From the NCBI GenBank assembly GCA_035719105.1, contig DASTGN010000009.1, positions 124,001 through 188,000 of the forward strand: a stretch of DNA of 64,000 nucleotides. The letters run 5' to 3'. The DNA is from UBA8389 sp035719105 (GTDB lineage Bacteria; Bacteroidota; Bacteroidia; Bacteroidales; UBA1402). The notes beneath the pieces were generated by a model. The model saw only the letters and a list, made by a program, of their open reading frames with translations, did not search any database and was not told the origin of the DNA. The translations under genes were made by a program, and so were the position numbers. Below are positions 25,930 through 34,857 of this stretch, piece after piece; the stretch's first letter is position 1, and every line of letters begins with the position of its first letter.

Positions 25930-25937
25930 CAAATATA
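25930..25937 (-). promoter_or_regulatory. -7 promoter element of the alpha-mannosidase gene
   Basis: Minus strand TATATTTG, a perfect TAnnTTTG match 26 bases before the ATG, and only one base beyond the T run of the upstream terminator. The terminator stem occupies the spacer/-33 region. Confidence 0.65.
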
Positions 25938-25938
25938 C

Positions 25939-25968
25939 AAAAAAAACGTCCCGAAATACTCCGGGACG
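25939..25968 (-). terminator. Rho-independent terminator after the MFS transporter gene
   Basis: Stem CGTCCCG (25947-25953) and CGGGACG (25962-25968), 8-base loop, followed on the minus strand by eight T (complement of 25939-25946). It lies 24 bases past the MFS stop. Confidence 0.88.
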
Positions 25969-25991
25969 CTTCAATTATTTTAAAGATGCGA

Positions 25992-27353
25992 TTAATCTTC
26001 TACTGCATTCTTTTGCTCCAAACCATATCCTTTTTTCTTGTCTTCGCGTTTAAGTGCGATGGCCACGAAAATGGAAATCAATGCGAAGGAGGAAAATATA
26101 GCCATCACCAAGGTGTAGTCGTATACTGGTTTACCGTCCACAAACGATTTGCAATAGAATTCAAGCACCTTGCCTATTAAAAAGGGTACACCCATCAAAC
26201 CTACGTTTTGAATGAGGAAAATCAAGGAGTAAGCGGTTCCCAATTGTTTTTCAGGTATGATTTTGGCGACAGAAGGCCACATAGCCGAAGGAACCAATGA
26301 AAACCCGATGCCAAGCAAAATCATCAGGGCTACGGCCAAGATCCAATTGTTCAGGAATGGAATGGTGAAGATGAGATGCACCAACAATAAAATGCAAGCA
26401 CCAATGATCATGATGGTGGCCCCTTTACCTTTTTTATCGTAAATACCACCAAAAAGTGGGGTCAACAAAATGGTGCCAAACGGCAAAATACCTGGGATGA
26501 TTCCAGCCAACGAAATGTCCACATGGAATTTGTTGACCATGAAGTCGGTGGCAAATTTGAGGAAAGGAAACACACAAGAATAGAACATGACACACAAAAG
26601 GGCAATCAGCCAGAATCCTTTGTTAGTCAAAATCATTTTGACATCCGACATCTTGAAACTTTCGTCGGATGATTCTGTTTCAACCAAACTATCCTGTTTT
26701 TCCAACTTCCTATCCATGCTGTTGTAAATGAAGAAGGCAATCAGGCCGGCACACAACGCAACTGCTCCCATGGCGATGGGGGCTGAAATTGAATGGAAGG
26801 CTTCTGCAATGGGGACGGTAAAAAACAGTGCAAACGCAGTACCGACGCGTGCCAAAGCCACCTGTATGCCCATAGCCGTAGCCAACTCGTGACCTTTGAA
26901 CCAACGAACGATTACCTTGGAAACGGTGATACCGGACACTTCACAACCGACGCCGAAAATGGCAAACCCGATGGAAGCAATCATGACCTGACTGTTGATG
27001 CCAAACAAGGTTGCCTGACCTAAGGCAGGCGTAGAAATGGCATAATACTTGATCGCAGCTCCGATGACCATCACCAGTGCAGACCCGATTCCGGTGAATC
27101 GGATACCCATTTTGTCCAAAATCAATCCGCCAAAAAAGAGCATCAGCAGAAAAACGTTCAGCCAACCATAGGCACTGGTAAAGAAACCATAATCGCTACT
27201 ATCCCAACCATTCTGGGTTTCCAGCATGGTTTTTAGGGGTGACATCACATCGGTGAAAAAATACGCTGCCATCATCGTAAAAGATACGATGCCGAGCGCA
27301 CCCCATCGAGCGGCTTTGGAGTCGCGGATGGAGGCTGTCAGTGTTTTAGTCAT
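25992..27353 (-). CDS. Major facilitator superfamily transporter
   Basis: 453-residue inner-membrane carrier with 12 predicted membrane segments split by a charged central loop near residues 215-240 (SMDRKLEKQDSLVETESSDE region). Features include the N-terminal GGLILDKMGIR motif between helices 2 and 3 (equivalent to the MFS motif A) and GGIYDKKGKG in the second half. Overall it looks like the MFSD1/nitrate-transporter-like branch found in Bacteroidales rather than a sugar:H+ symporter; the substrate cannot be read. It starts 9 bases after pgk and ends at a strong terminator, so it is probably co-transcribed with pgk. Confidence 0.85.
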   Translation of the reverse strand: MTKTLTASIRDSKAARWGALGIVSFTMMAAYFFTDVMSPLKTMLETQNGWDSSDYGFFTSAYGWLNVFLLMLFFGGLILDKMGIRFTGIGSALVMVIGAAIKYYAISTPALGQATLFGINSQVMIASIGFAIFGVGCEVSGITVSKVIVRWFKGHELATAMGIQVALARVGTAFALFFTVPIAEAFHSISAPIAMGAVALCAGLIAFFIYNSMDRKLEKQDSLVETESSDESFKMSDVKMILTNKGFWLIALLCVMFYSCVFPFLKFATDFMVNKFHVDISLAGIIPGILPFGTILLTPLFGGIYDKKGKGATIMIIGACILLLVHLIFTIPFLNNWILAVALMILLGIGFSLVPSAMWPSVAKIIPEKQLGTAYSLIFLIQNVGLMGVPFLIGKVLEFYCKSFVDGKPVYDYTLVMAIFSSFALISIFVAIALKREDKKKGYGLEQKNAVED

Positions 27354-27362
27354 AAATTGATT

Positions 27363-28619
27363 TTATTTTTTAATGGCTGCGATACCTGGGAGAATCTTAC
27401 CTTCGATGGCTTCCAACAAAGCTCCACCACCGGTAGAAACATAACTGACACCGTCAGCCAGGCCAAATTTATTCACACAGGCAACTGAATCGCCACCGCC
27501 TACCAAAGAGAAAGCGCCCAGTTTGGTAGCTTCTACGATCGCTTCACCAACGGCTTGAGAACCATGAGAGAAGTTGTCGAATTCGAATACGCCGGTAGGT
27601 CCGTTCCAAAGAATGGTTTTTGACTTTTTGATGACATCAGCGAACAGTTCTTCCGTTTTAGGACCGATGTCCATACCCATCATGTTGTCAGGAATCTCAT
27701 CCACATTGACAAAAGAAGTATTGGCATCGTTCGAGAAAGCGTCGGCAATTTTTGCATCGACCGCCATCACTAAGTTCACGCCAAGAGCTTTTGCTTTTTC
27801 GACAATTTCCAGAGCCAAATCCAATTTGTCATTTTCACAAATGGAGGTGCCAATCTTGCCACCGGCAGCCTTGACAAAAGTATAGGTCATTCCACCTGCG
27901 ATAATCAGGTTATCCACTTTGGAAAGCAGGTTTTCGATGATTTCAATTTTGGAGGAAACCTTGGAACCGCCCATGATGGCAGTGAATGGGTGAGCAGTAT
28001 CGGTCATAATTTTTTCGACAGCAACGACCTCTTTGTTCATGAGATAACCGAACATTTTGTGGTCTACATCGAAATAATCAGCGATCAGGGCTGTAGAAGC
28101 ATGTGCACGGTGAGCCGTACCAAAGGCATCGTTCACATAACAATCGGCATAGGAAGCCAACTTGGCGGTGAATTCCTTTTGGCTGGCCTTAATGACTTTT
28201 TTTGCTGCCGCTTTTTCATCGTCAGTGGCATCTTCTGCCAATCCGCGAGCTTTGCCTTCTTCTTCGGCATAGAAACGGAGATTTTCGAGCAACAAGGCTT
28301 CACCCGGCTTGAGTGCTGCTGCTTGAGCGTCAGCCTTTTGACAGTCTTCTGCAAATTGAACTGGAACTCCAAGCAACTTGGACACATGGTCAACAATGAC
28401 TTTCAAAGAATATTTGGAGTCAGGGTTCTTTTTGGGACGTCCCATATGGGAACCGATGATCAGGCTTCCGCCGTCGGCCAGAATTTTCTTCAGCGTAGGT
28501 AACGCAGCACGAATTCTGTTGTCATCCGTAATGTTGAACTGTTCATCGAGAGGCACATTGAAATCAACGCGCACAAATGCCTTTTTTCCGGCAAAATTGA
28601 ATTGATCGATTGTTTGCAT
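27363..28619 (-). CDS. pgk: Phosphoglycerate kinase
   Basis: Glycolytic/gluconeogenic enzyme transferring phosphate between 1,3-bisphosphoglycerate and ADP. The 418 residues start MQTIDQFNFAGKKAFVRVDFNVPLD-like (given here to the VRVDFNVP signature near 17-24); GSHMGRPKK (near 57-65) is the substrate site, AIMGGSKVSSKIE (near 213) the hinge and WNGPTGVFE near 330 plus GGGDSVA near 370 the nucleotide site. Slightly longer than E. coli Pgk (387) because of an insert with Lys/Ala near residues 130-150, common in Bacteroidota. Own promoter upstream; followed closely by the MFS gene. Confidence 0.98.
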   Translation of the reverse strand: MQTIDQFNFAGKKAFVRVDFNVPLDEQFNITDDNRIRAALPTLKKILADGGSLIIGSHMGRPKKNPDSKYSLKVIVDHVSKLLGVPVQFAEDCQKADAQAAALKPGEALLLENLRFYAEEEGKARGLAEDATDDEKAAAKKVIKASQKEFTAKLASYADCYVNDAFGTAHRAHASTALIADYFDVDHKMFGYLMNKEVVAVEKIMTDTAHPFTAIMGGSKVSSKIEIIENLLSKVDNLIIAGGMTYTFVKAAGGKIGTSICENDKLDLALEIVEKAKALGVNLVMAVDAKIADAFSNDANTSFVNVDEIPDNMMGMDIGPKTEELFADVIKKSKTILWNGPTGVFEFDNFSHGSQAVGEAIVEATKLGAFSLVGGGDSVACVNKFGLADGVSYVSTGGGALLEAIEGKILPGIAAIKK

Positions 28620-28661
28620 AAGTCCTTATAATGTTTGGGTTGTCGTTTTTGTGAACGATTG

Positions 28662-28669
28662 CAAAGATA
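28662..28669 (-). promoter_or_regulatory. -7 promoter element of pgk
   Basis: Minus strand TATCTTTG, full consensus, 43 bases before the ATG. Immediately upstream lies a perfect inverted repeat, GCTGAAA/TTTCAGC with a 5-base loop (28674-28692), covering the -33 region. Confidence 0.6.
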
Positions 28670-28756
28670 ATGTGCTGAAACGATTTTTCAGCATAATTGG
28701 GGGATGGATAAGTAAAAAAAATAGAACGTTCGAAAATTCAAAACCGCGGAAGATTG

Positions 28757-28787
28757 TTGTGGCGTCAAGGATAATACTTTATATTTG
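28757..28787 (+). promoter_or_regulatory. Promoter of the alginate-lyase-fold gene
   Basis: TTG (28757-28759), 20-base spacer, TATATTTG (28780-28787): full -7 match. The start codon follows 28 bases downstream. Confidence 0.7.
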
Positions 28788-28814
28788 AACATTAATTCAA
28801 ACCTTTAAGCATCA

Positions 28815-30017
28815 ATGAAATTATTCAAGAAATTCCTGGCGGCAACCCTGTTAATCTGCCTCACAGTAAATGCAAACGGAGCCAAGCAGGGGCCAGTTAT
28901 CTGGAACATTCAACATTTAAAGAATGTAAAGTCAGGCATTAAGGCTAACATGCCTATCTACAACGAGGCATATAAAATGCTCATTGACAGTGCCAATGCT
29001 GATTTGTTAAAACCAAACCCTACGGTGATGGATAAGCCGAAAGCACCGGCGAGTGGCGACAAACACGATTACACCAGCCTCTCCCGCTACTACTGGCCAA
29101 ATCCCAACTCTCCGGACGGATTGCCATACATTAGCCGAGACGGAGAATCAAACCCCGAACTTAACAGTTATGACAGAAACCGCTTGGGAAATATGTGCAA
29201 TAGTGTTGCTAACCTGTCACTCGCTTACTATCTGAGTGGGAATAAGGCATATGCAACGAAAGCTGTTTCGATTCTGAATACCTGGTTCATCAATCCTCTT
29301 ACCAAGATGAATCCCAATCTGAATTATTCTCAAATGGTTCCTGGCCTTTTTGAAGGAAAAGGTCGTCCTGCCGGCTTGATTGATTCCTATTCGTTCATTA
29401 CACTGGTAGATGCCGTCACCTTGCTCAATAGTTCAAAAATGATTCCGGGTAAGGATTACAAGCAAATTAAAAGTTGGTTTGCGCAACTTACTCAATGGAT
29501 GCTCACCGCCGAAAATGGAATCAAAGAAGGTGAAGGAAGCAACAATCACGCAGTCGCTTATGATGCTCAGGTTGCCATGTATGCACATTTTGCAGGTAAT
29601 GACAGTTTGACTGAAAAAATTGTCAAGGCATTTCCCACAAAACGTCTTGCCACACAAATCCAACCAGATGGTTCACAGCCAAGAGAGCTGACACGCACCA
29701 TTGCATTTCATTATTCAGTCTACAACATTGTTCACATCATGGATATGTGCGATATTGCTTCTAGAATCGGCGTGAAACTCTACCATACAGAAAACGGTGC
29801 CATTGACAGAGCTTTTGGATGGTTGATTCCCTATTTGGGCAAACCCGAAACTTTCCCTTACAAGCAAATCAATGATTGGCGAACTGTTGAAAAATCATTG
29901 GCTCAGCAAATTTACCGTGCATCGGCATACAGCAAAGACGAACGCTATCCGAACATTTACAATAAATTCAAGGGCGTGCCTGAAGATTACATGTTTACGC
30001 TACTGTATGTGAAATAA
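28815..30017 (+). CDS. Secreted alginate-lyase-family protein (PL5/PL38-like)
   Basis: 400-residue exported protein; the signal peptide ends near VNANGA (residue 23). The remainder is an alpha/alpha-toroid of the alginate_lyase Pfam type. Likely active-site motifs are the Asn/His pair in GEGSNNHAVAYDAQ (near 240) and LTRTIAFHYSVYN (near 295) with His and Tyr. The composition and length fit the family that includes PL38 glucuronan lyases and related Bacteroidales 'alginate lyase family proteins' better than true PL5 (about 330 residues), but this needs a profile search. It would cut a uronate polymer in the periplasm, making unsaturated ends for KduI/KduD. Convergent with a PL8 gene 37 bases away. 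Confidence 0.82.
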   Translation: MKLFKKFLAATLLICLTVNANGAKQGPVIWNIQHLKNVKSGIKANMPIYNEAYKMLIDSANADLLKPNPTVMDKPKAPASGDKHDYTSLSRYYWPNPNSPDGLPYISRDGESNPELNSYDRNRLGNMCNSVANLSLAYYLSGNKAYATKAVSILNTWFINPLTKMNPNLNYSQMVPGLFEGKGRPAGLIDSYSFITLVDAVTLLNSSKMIPGKDYKQIKSWFAQLTQWMLTAENGIKEGEGSNNHAVAYDAQVAMYAHFAGNDSLTEKIVKAFPTKRLATQIQPDGSQPRELTRTIAFHYSVYNIVHIMDMCDIASRIGVKLYHTENGAIDRAFGWLIPYLGKPETFPYKQINDWRTVEKSLAQQIYRASAYSKDERYPNIYNKFKGVPEDYMFTLLYVK

Positions 30018-30054
30018 ATCACAACCTATCAGGCAATTATGAGTTGTTTGAGGA

Positions 30055-32406
30055 TTAAATACCACTTTTTACAAACTTAAAAGAATAATCTGACTTTCTG
30101 TTTTTAAGCGTAACGAAATACAGACCTGGAACAAATTTTTCAAGATCAAGATTAAATTTGGATCCTATAACACTACGGTTTAGCACTATGGTACCATTCA
30201 CATCATATAATTTTAAAACATACCTGCCTTCCGGAAAATGAACGACATATTGTCCAATCTCAAATTGAGTCATATAAGCGTCGTTTATTTTCACTTCGAC
30301 CGTGTTGTTCGCCAATTTCAGGTCTGATTTGATGGACATACCGGCGTTAGCCCCTATCGGCAGATCAAATTTTTGTTGCAATTTTACGCCTCTAACCGTC
30401 ATTTGAAGGGTTAAGCCGCTACTAATTGCTGAAGGATCAGAGATCCAAACTTCATTTTTCAGACTAGACTGATCCACTATCAATGCGCAAGGTTTATCCA
30501 CCTCGATGGTGGTGCTATCATTGATAGACAAAGATCCGGGTTGATAAAAAACGATTTCTGTTTGTCCCTGGGATGGTTTTGATACTGCCTGAACAGACGA
30601 TGTGTTTTTAAGAATCCTGATTGGAAGATTTCCGGCATAAGTGTTCAGTTCATCTTTCCCAATTGCAGGTACAACTATATACTGGTAGGTTTCGTTGACA
30701 GGTTTTGTGCCATGAGGAATGAATAAGGTGAATACCTCCTTCTCTTCTATTCTCGTAGATCCGAATTTATAAATCATACTGTGTGAGCCGGTCTGTTTTT
30801 CTGCTTCAAGTGTAACCATTTCGTCATTAGGAAAGACATAGCCCACACTATCCTGCAATACCCACTTTGGTTTGGACAAAATCCGGGTGCCACGGCCAAA
30901 CGGCACGCCATCAACCCAAATATCGCTTTTCCAAAGGCATTGGTTGATAGTCGTTGAGACTTCGTGGGCATCACTAGATGAAATACCTGCACCCAAAGCT
31001 ACCCATTCTTTGTCGAAAAAAAACCAGGCTTTTTTTGCCGTTGTATTCATATAGCTGAAGTCCATGGCTGCTATGCCGGTTTTTCCATTGGAAACGCCGC
31101 CAACAAAAATGGTTCTCTGCGTAATACCTGATGCACTTTCGACCAAGGTATAGGGATTGGTAACGCCCGGTAAGCGATTCCAGTCATACACATGAAAAAT
31201 ACCCTCATATTCATCTCCTTTTGTGAAGATATAATTCACACCAAAAGGTGTCCACATGCCCTTCAGATTCTCGTAATTGAGACATTCCATACCGATGGTG
31301 CGGTTTGAGCACATGTGAACGGAGGTGTAATAGCGGGGTGAACGATGCACCTGAAAGTCTAGATTCCAGTAATGGGTATTTCCGGTGATTGATTGTCTTT
31401 TCTGATGTTCAATGCCATCTATCATACTTTGGTAGAAATCGCTTTTATCAGGAAAAACGGTTTTCATAAACTCAAAATACTTGGTAAAGCCGTTGATATT
31501 GCGAAGCGAAGATGCAATCTGCCGCCCCATAGTGCTATAATCCAACTGATTGGCAAAAACAACCTGACAGACACCTTTCGTCAGGAAGTTATCCAGTAAT
31601 TGCATCTGCTCAGCCGTAAAATCAAGCTCTGTATCTTTGACCAAAGGGAGTATCAGGAGTGTATAATTAAGTAAATCAATGCCATAACCTCCAGTATATA
31701 AAATACCGCCGTGATATTGATAGGACCAATCGGGTTGAATGCCATCATTCGTGGTCTGAATATAGGTTGCCGCAATGCCATTTATTGCCAGGCTTATTAA
31801 GCCAGTATTCTTCATAATAACCCCTTTATGCAGAACTGAATAGGCTGACCGCACACGATCTGTTGTGCTGCCTATCGGAGCGGAAGGGAGTACATTCAGA
31901 ATCTTATTCAACGATGATTCAGAAATCTTTCCCTGCATCAATAAACCGATGGTGCTAAAAAATGTAGGTCTCGTTATGTCATTTTTATACCAGTTTACGC
32001 AAGTCGGATTGACGGTAAACCAATAATCAATGGTAGATTGAATGGCTTTCAGTGTGGTTGCATCCTGATAATATCCGCTTGATGGTTTGTTATATGCATA
32101 AGAAAGTACCAACATCCTTTTCAAATGAGTCACAGGACTCCAGTCATTGTCTGTATCGGTATAACTTACATCTGCCCAGCTCCCGTTCAAACGCAAAGAA
32201 CTTAAATATGCAGCAGCTTCTGACAGATCATCGGAACTGACACTCGTCACCGAAGTAAACAGTTGATTTTCTATCGTTTCTACTCTCAATCGCTGCTCAA
32301 TGACGGCAGAAACATCTGTGTTTGTTTCTGCATAGAGCGGATTGAAAAATCCGTTGGCCAAAAAGGTCACGAACAAAAAAGTCACGAACATTTTTAAATG
32401 ATTCAT
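30055..32406 (-). CDS. Secreted polysaccharide lyase family 8 enzyme with T9SS sorting domain
   Basis: 783 residues: signal peptide to about FNPLYAE (26), alpha/alpha-toroid (about 35-380), a central beta-sandwich and a C-terminal beta domain, as in chondroitin AC, hyaluronate and xanthan lyases. Catalytic H232 and Y241 lie in YQYHGGILYTGGYG with the family's 9-residue spacing. The usual catalytic Asn about 50 residues earlier is not evident: that position reads PIGSTTDRV. The last 50 residues (YDVNGTIVLNRSV through GLYFVTLKN to FKFVKSGI) form a type A type IX secretion sorting domain, so the enzyme is exported across the outer membrane. Substrate (glycosaminoglycan, xanthan or other uronan) is not determinable. 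Confidence 0.88.
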   Translation of the reverse strand: MNHLKMFVTFLFVTFLANGFFNPLYAETNTDVSAVIEQRLRVETIENQLFTSVTSVSSDDLSEAAAYLSSLRLNGSWADVSYTDTDNDWSPVTHLKRMLVLSYAYNKPSSGYYQDATTLKAIQSTIDYWFTVNPTCVNWYKNDITRPTFFSTIGLLMQGKISESSLNKILNVLPSAPIGSTTDRVRSAYSVLHKGVIMKNTGLISLAINGIAATYIQTTNDGIQPDWSYQYHGGILYTGGYGIDLLNYTLLILPLVKDTELDFTAEQMQLLDNFLTKGVCQVVFANQLDYSTMGRQIASSLRNINGFTKYFEFMKTVFPDKSDFYQSMIDGIEHQKRQSITGNTHYWNLDFQVHRSPRYYTSVHMCSNRTIGMECLNYENLKGMWTPFGVNYIFTKGDEYEGIFHVYDWNRLPGVTNPYTLVESASGITQRTIFVGGVSNGKTGIAAMDFSYMNTTAKKAWFFFDKEWVALGAGISSSDAHEVSTTINQCLWKSDIWVDGVPFGRGTRILSKPKWVLQDSVGYVFPNDEMVTLEAEKQTGSHSMIYKFGSTRIEEKEVFTLFIPHGTKPVNETYQYIVVPAIGKDELNTYAGNLPIRILKNTSSVQAVSKPSQGQTEIVFYQPGSLSINDSTTIEVDKPCALIVDQSSLKNEVWISDPSAISSGLTLQMTVRGVKLQQKFDLPIGANAGMSIKSDLKLANNTVEVKINDAYMTQFEIGQYVVHFPEGRYVLKLYDVNGTIVLNRSVIGSKFNLDLEKFVPGLYFVTLKNRKSDYSFKFVKSGI

Positions 32407-32563
32407 TCAGTAGTGGGTAATTAAAACCAATTGATTATTAGTTGTTTATAATCGAGTTCATTGACATCTTGTATTCGCATTTTATAATTTTGTAGTCAAC
32501 TTTCAGTTTATTACCAATAATGGCCACCAAACAGTAAGCGATGATTGCAGAATACATTCGGAT

Positions 32564-34486
32564 TTAGTCCAAATCCTCCAACCACATCCGCACCACTGCA
32601 TCGCTGGGCATGCGCCAGTCGCCGCGGGGGGAAAGGCTGACCGAGCCGACTTTGGGGCCGTCGGGAAGGCAGGAGCGTTTGAATTGTTGGGCGAAGAAGC
32701 GGCGGTAGAAGACGCGAAGCCATTTCTCAATGACAGCCTCATCATACACACCTTCGAATGCCCTGATGGCCATCCAACGGATTTTTCGAGGTTGGAAACC
32801 GAATCGGAGCACCTGGTAGAGGAAAAAGTCATGAAGTTCGTAAGGGCCAACCAGGTCTTCTGTTTTTTGGGAAATCAGACCATCCGAGGTGGCAGGCAGT
32901 AGTTCGGGGCTGACAGGCGTATCCACCACATCGGCCAAAATGACGGCGGTAGCTGCATCTATTTGATTTTCGGAGACCCATTGAACGATGAAGCGAACCA
33001 GGGTTTTTGGCACGCCAACGTTGACGCCGTACATGGACATGTGGTCACCGTTGTAAGTGGCCCAACCCAAGGCCAGTTCAGATAAATCGCCGGTACCGAT
33101 GACCAAACCGTTCACCTGATTGGCTATATCCATCAGGATTTGAGTACGTTCTCGTGCTTGTGAGTTTTCGTAGGTGATATCCAGTTGGTTGCTATCGTGT
33201 CCAATGTCCGAGAAATGTTGTTCAACTGCTTTGCGAATGGAAATTTCGCGGAAATGCACCCCTAGGGAATTTATCAGGTTGACAGCATTTTGGTAGGTTC
33301 GGTCGGTCGTGCCGAAGCCTGGCATGGTGATGCCTTCAATGTTGCTGCGGGGAATGCCAAGCTTATCAAAGGTTTTGACGGTCACCAACAAGGCCAATGT
33401 AGAATCGAGTCCCCCAGAAATGCCAATAACAGCGTGTTGACAGCCTGTATGCGTCATTCTTTTGGCCAAGCCTTGAACCTGGATGGAAAACATTTCCTGA
33501 CAACGCTTGTCCAGCTCAGGTCCAGAGGGAACGAACGGATGCTTTGCAAAGTTGCGCTCAATCATTTCGGGATAGAGTTCAGCCAAGGCAAAGGGCAAAA
33601 TGCGATATTCCTTATCCAAGCGTTCTTGAAGGAAATCGGCGGTGAAACCAGTGTGGCGCAGCCGATCACCATTGAGCTTTTCTACATCCACATCGGCTGT
33701 TACAAGTTGGTTCTGCAAGGTAAAGCGTTCAGCCTCTGCCAAAAGACTGCCATTTTCGACGATTTCAGCATTGCCGGCAAAAACAACGTCTGTCGTCGAT
33801 TCACCGAAACCACAGGAGGCATAAATATAGGAAGCAATGCAACGAGTGGATTGTTGAGCGACCAGCTGTTTGCGGTAATCGTTCTTGGCAATCAGCTCGT
33901 TGCTGGCCGAAAGGTTGAAAAGAAGGTTGGCACCGTGCAACGCATGGAAACTGCTAGGGGGAACCGGCATCCAAAGATCTTCACAAATTTCGACGCCAAC
34001 GCAAGCCTCGCCGTTCTGCAACAATATATCGGTTCCAAAAGGCACAGTCTGACCGCAAAGGGTCACTTCGCGAGCTTGAACTTCTCGCGCGGAACTGAAC
34101 CAGCGTTTTTCGTAGAATTCGCCGTAGTTGGGCAGCCAGGTTTTGGGTATAACGGCCAGAATATGACCGTTTTGAAAAGCGACAGCCGTATTCATGAGTC
34201 GGTTTTGCACTCGTACTGGCATACCGACCAGTGTAAGCAAGGAAAGACCGGAAGTCCTTTCCAACAGGTTTTGCAACGCATTTTCAGCTTGTTCGACAAG
34301 GATTTTCTGATGGAAGAGGTCGCCGCAGGTGTAACCGGTTATTCCCATTTCGGGAAAACACAGCATTTGGACACACTGTTCGGAGGCAAGCTGCATCAGT
34401 TGCTCCGTTTGTTCCACGTTGTAAGTACAATCACCGACTTTCAACAAGGGAACAGCCGCCCCTACCCTCACAAATCCGTAGCTCAT
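32564..34486 (-). CDS. nadE: Glutamine-dependent NAD+ synthase
   Basis: Makes NAD+ from nicotinate adenine dinucleotide with ATP and glutamine. The 640 residues contain an N-terminal nitrilase-type glutaminase domain with the E46-K115-C168 triad (CFPEMGITGY, VIPKTWLPNYGEFYE, VGVEICEDLW) and a C-terminal synthetase domain with the ATP-pyrophosphatase loop ISGGLDST (near 356) and GTGDLSELALGW (near 452). This two-domain form is usual in Bacteroidota. It is the last gene of aldolase > lplA > rhaM > nadE, 6 bases after rhaM. No clear intrinsic terminator follows. Confidence 0.97.
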   Translation of the reverse strand: MSYGFVRVGAAVPLLKVGDCTYNVEQTEQLMQLASEQCVQMLCFPEMGITGYTCGDLFHQKILVEQAENALQNLLERTSGLSLLTLVGMPVRVQNRLMNTAVAFQNGHILAVIPKTWLPNYGEFYEKRWFSSAREVQAREVTLCGQTVPFGTDILLQNGEACVGVEICEDLWMPVPPSSFHALHGANLLFNLSASNELIAKNDYRKQLVAQQSTRCIASYIYASCGFGESTTDVVFAGNAEIVENGSLLAEAERFTLQNQLVTADVDVEKLNGDRLRHTGFTADFLQERLDKEYRILPFALAELYPEMIERNFAKHPFVPSGPELDKRCQEMFSIQVQGLAKRMTHTGCQHAVIGISGGLDSTLALLVTVKTFDKLGIPRSNIEGITMPGFGTTDRTYQNAVNLINSLGVHFREISIRKAVEQHFSDIGHDSNQLDITYENSQARERTQILMDIANQVNGLVIGTGDLSELALGWATYNGDHMSMYGVNVGVPKTLVRFIVQWVSENQIDAATAVILADVVDTPVSPELLPATSDGLISQKTEDLVGPYELHDFFLYQVLRFGFQPRKIRWMAIRAFEGVYDEAVIEKWLRVFYRRFFAQQFKRSCLPDGPKVGSVSLSPRGDWRMPSDAVVRMWLEDLD

Positions 34487-34492
34487 AAGTTG

Positions 34493-34807
34493 TTATGCTA
34501 AGTAAAAGACTTCATCCAGATAAACGGTAACCGGAGAATTATCCGGATTCGTTTCCATGATATCGGCCATGTAAGCCCACCATTTTTTGGTAATCTCATC
34601 ACCACCCAAATCTTGCGAACCCACGTTGCCCTCTACTTTTTGAACACCAAACAAAATGTTGGTTTCTTCGTCTAGAAAAATAGCGTAGTCGCTGATACCA
34701 CTTTTTTTAATCAATTCTACGATTTCGGGCCAAACTTCATCGTGACGTTTTTTGTACTCGGCTTTCATGCCGGGCAGCATTTTCATTTTAAAAGCAATGC
34801 GTTGCAT
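34493..34807 (-). CDS. rhaM: L-rhamnose mutarotase
   Basis: Interconverts alpha- and beta-L-rhamnose (or a related 6-deoxy sugar). From MQRIAFKMKMLPGMKAEY the protein is 104 residues, exactly the length of E. coli RhaM, and keeps the active-site H22 in KKRHDEVWPE plus the C-terminal WWAYMADIMETNPDNSP motif. A longer frame with 23 extra residues exists but adds an unrelated leader, so I reject it. A TATATTTA element (complement of 34849-34856) could give it a separate promoter in the 50-base gap after lplA. No other rhamnose genes (isomerase, kinase) are in the window apart from possible aldolases. Confidence 0.92.
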   Translation of the reverse strand: MQRIAFKMKMLPGMKAEYKKRHDEVWPEIVELIKKSGISDYAIFLDEETNILFGVQKVEGNVGSQDLGGDEITKKWWAYMADIMETNPDNSPVTVYLDEVFYLA

Positions 34808-34857
34808 AGAGAAAGATTTTAGGTTAATGAATTTTGAATAGAGCGGTGTAAATATAA

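Noticed and set aside
25992..27353. Nitrate/nitrite or glycerol-3-phosphate transporter
   Set aside because: General MFS similarity only; no substrate-specific motif and no pathway genes nearby other than pgk.
30018..30054. Terminator between the two convergent lyase genes
   Set aside because: Only a 5-base ACAAC/GTTGT pairing with no T run on either strand.
32556..32572. Hairpin GGATTT/AAATCC at the nadE stop codon
   Set aside because: Short, AT-rich, overlaps the stop codon and lacks a T tract, so not a convincing terminator.
33290..34501. Long open frame (403 codons) on the plus strand
   Set aside because: It lies wholly antisense to nadE, which has complete catalytic motifs; the translated sequence shows no domain or signal peptide.
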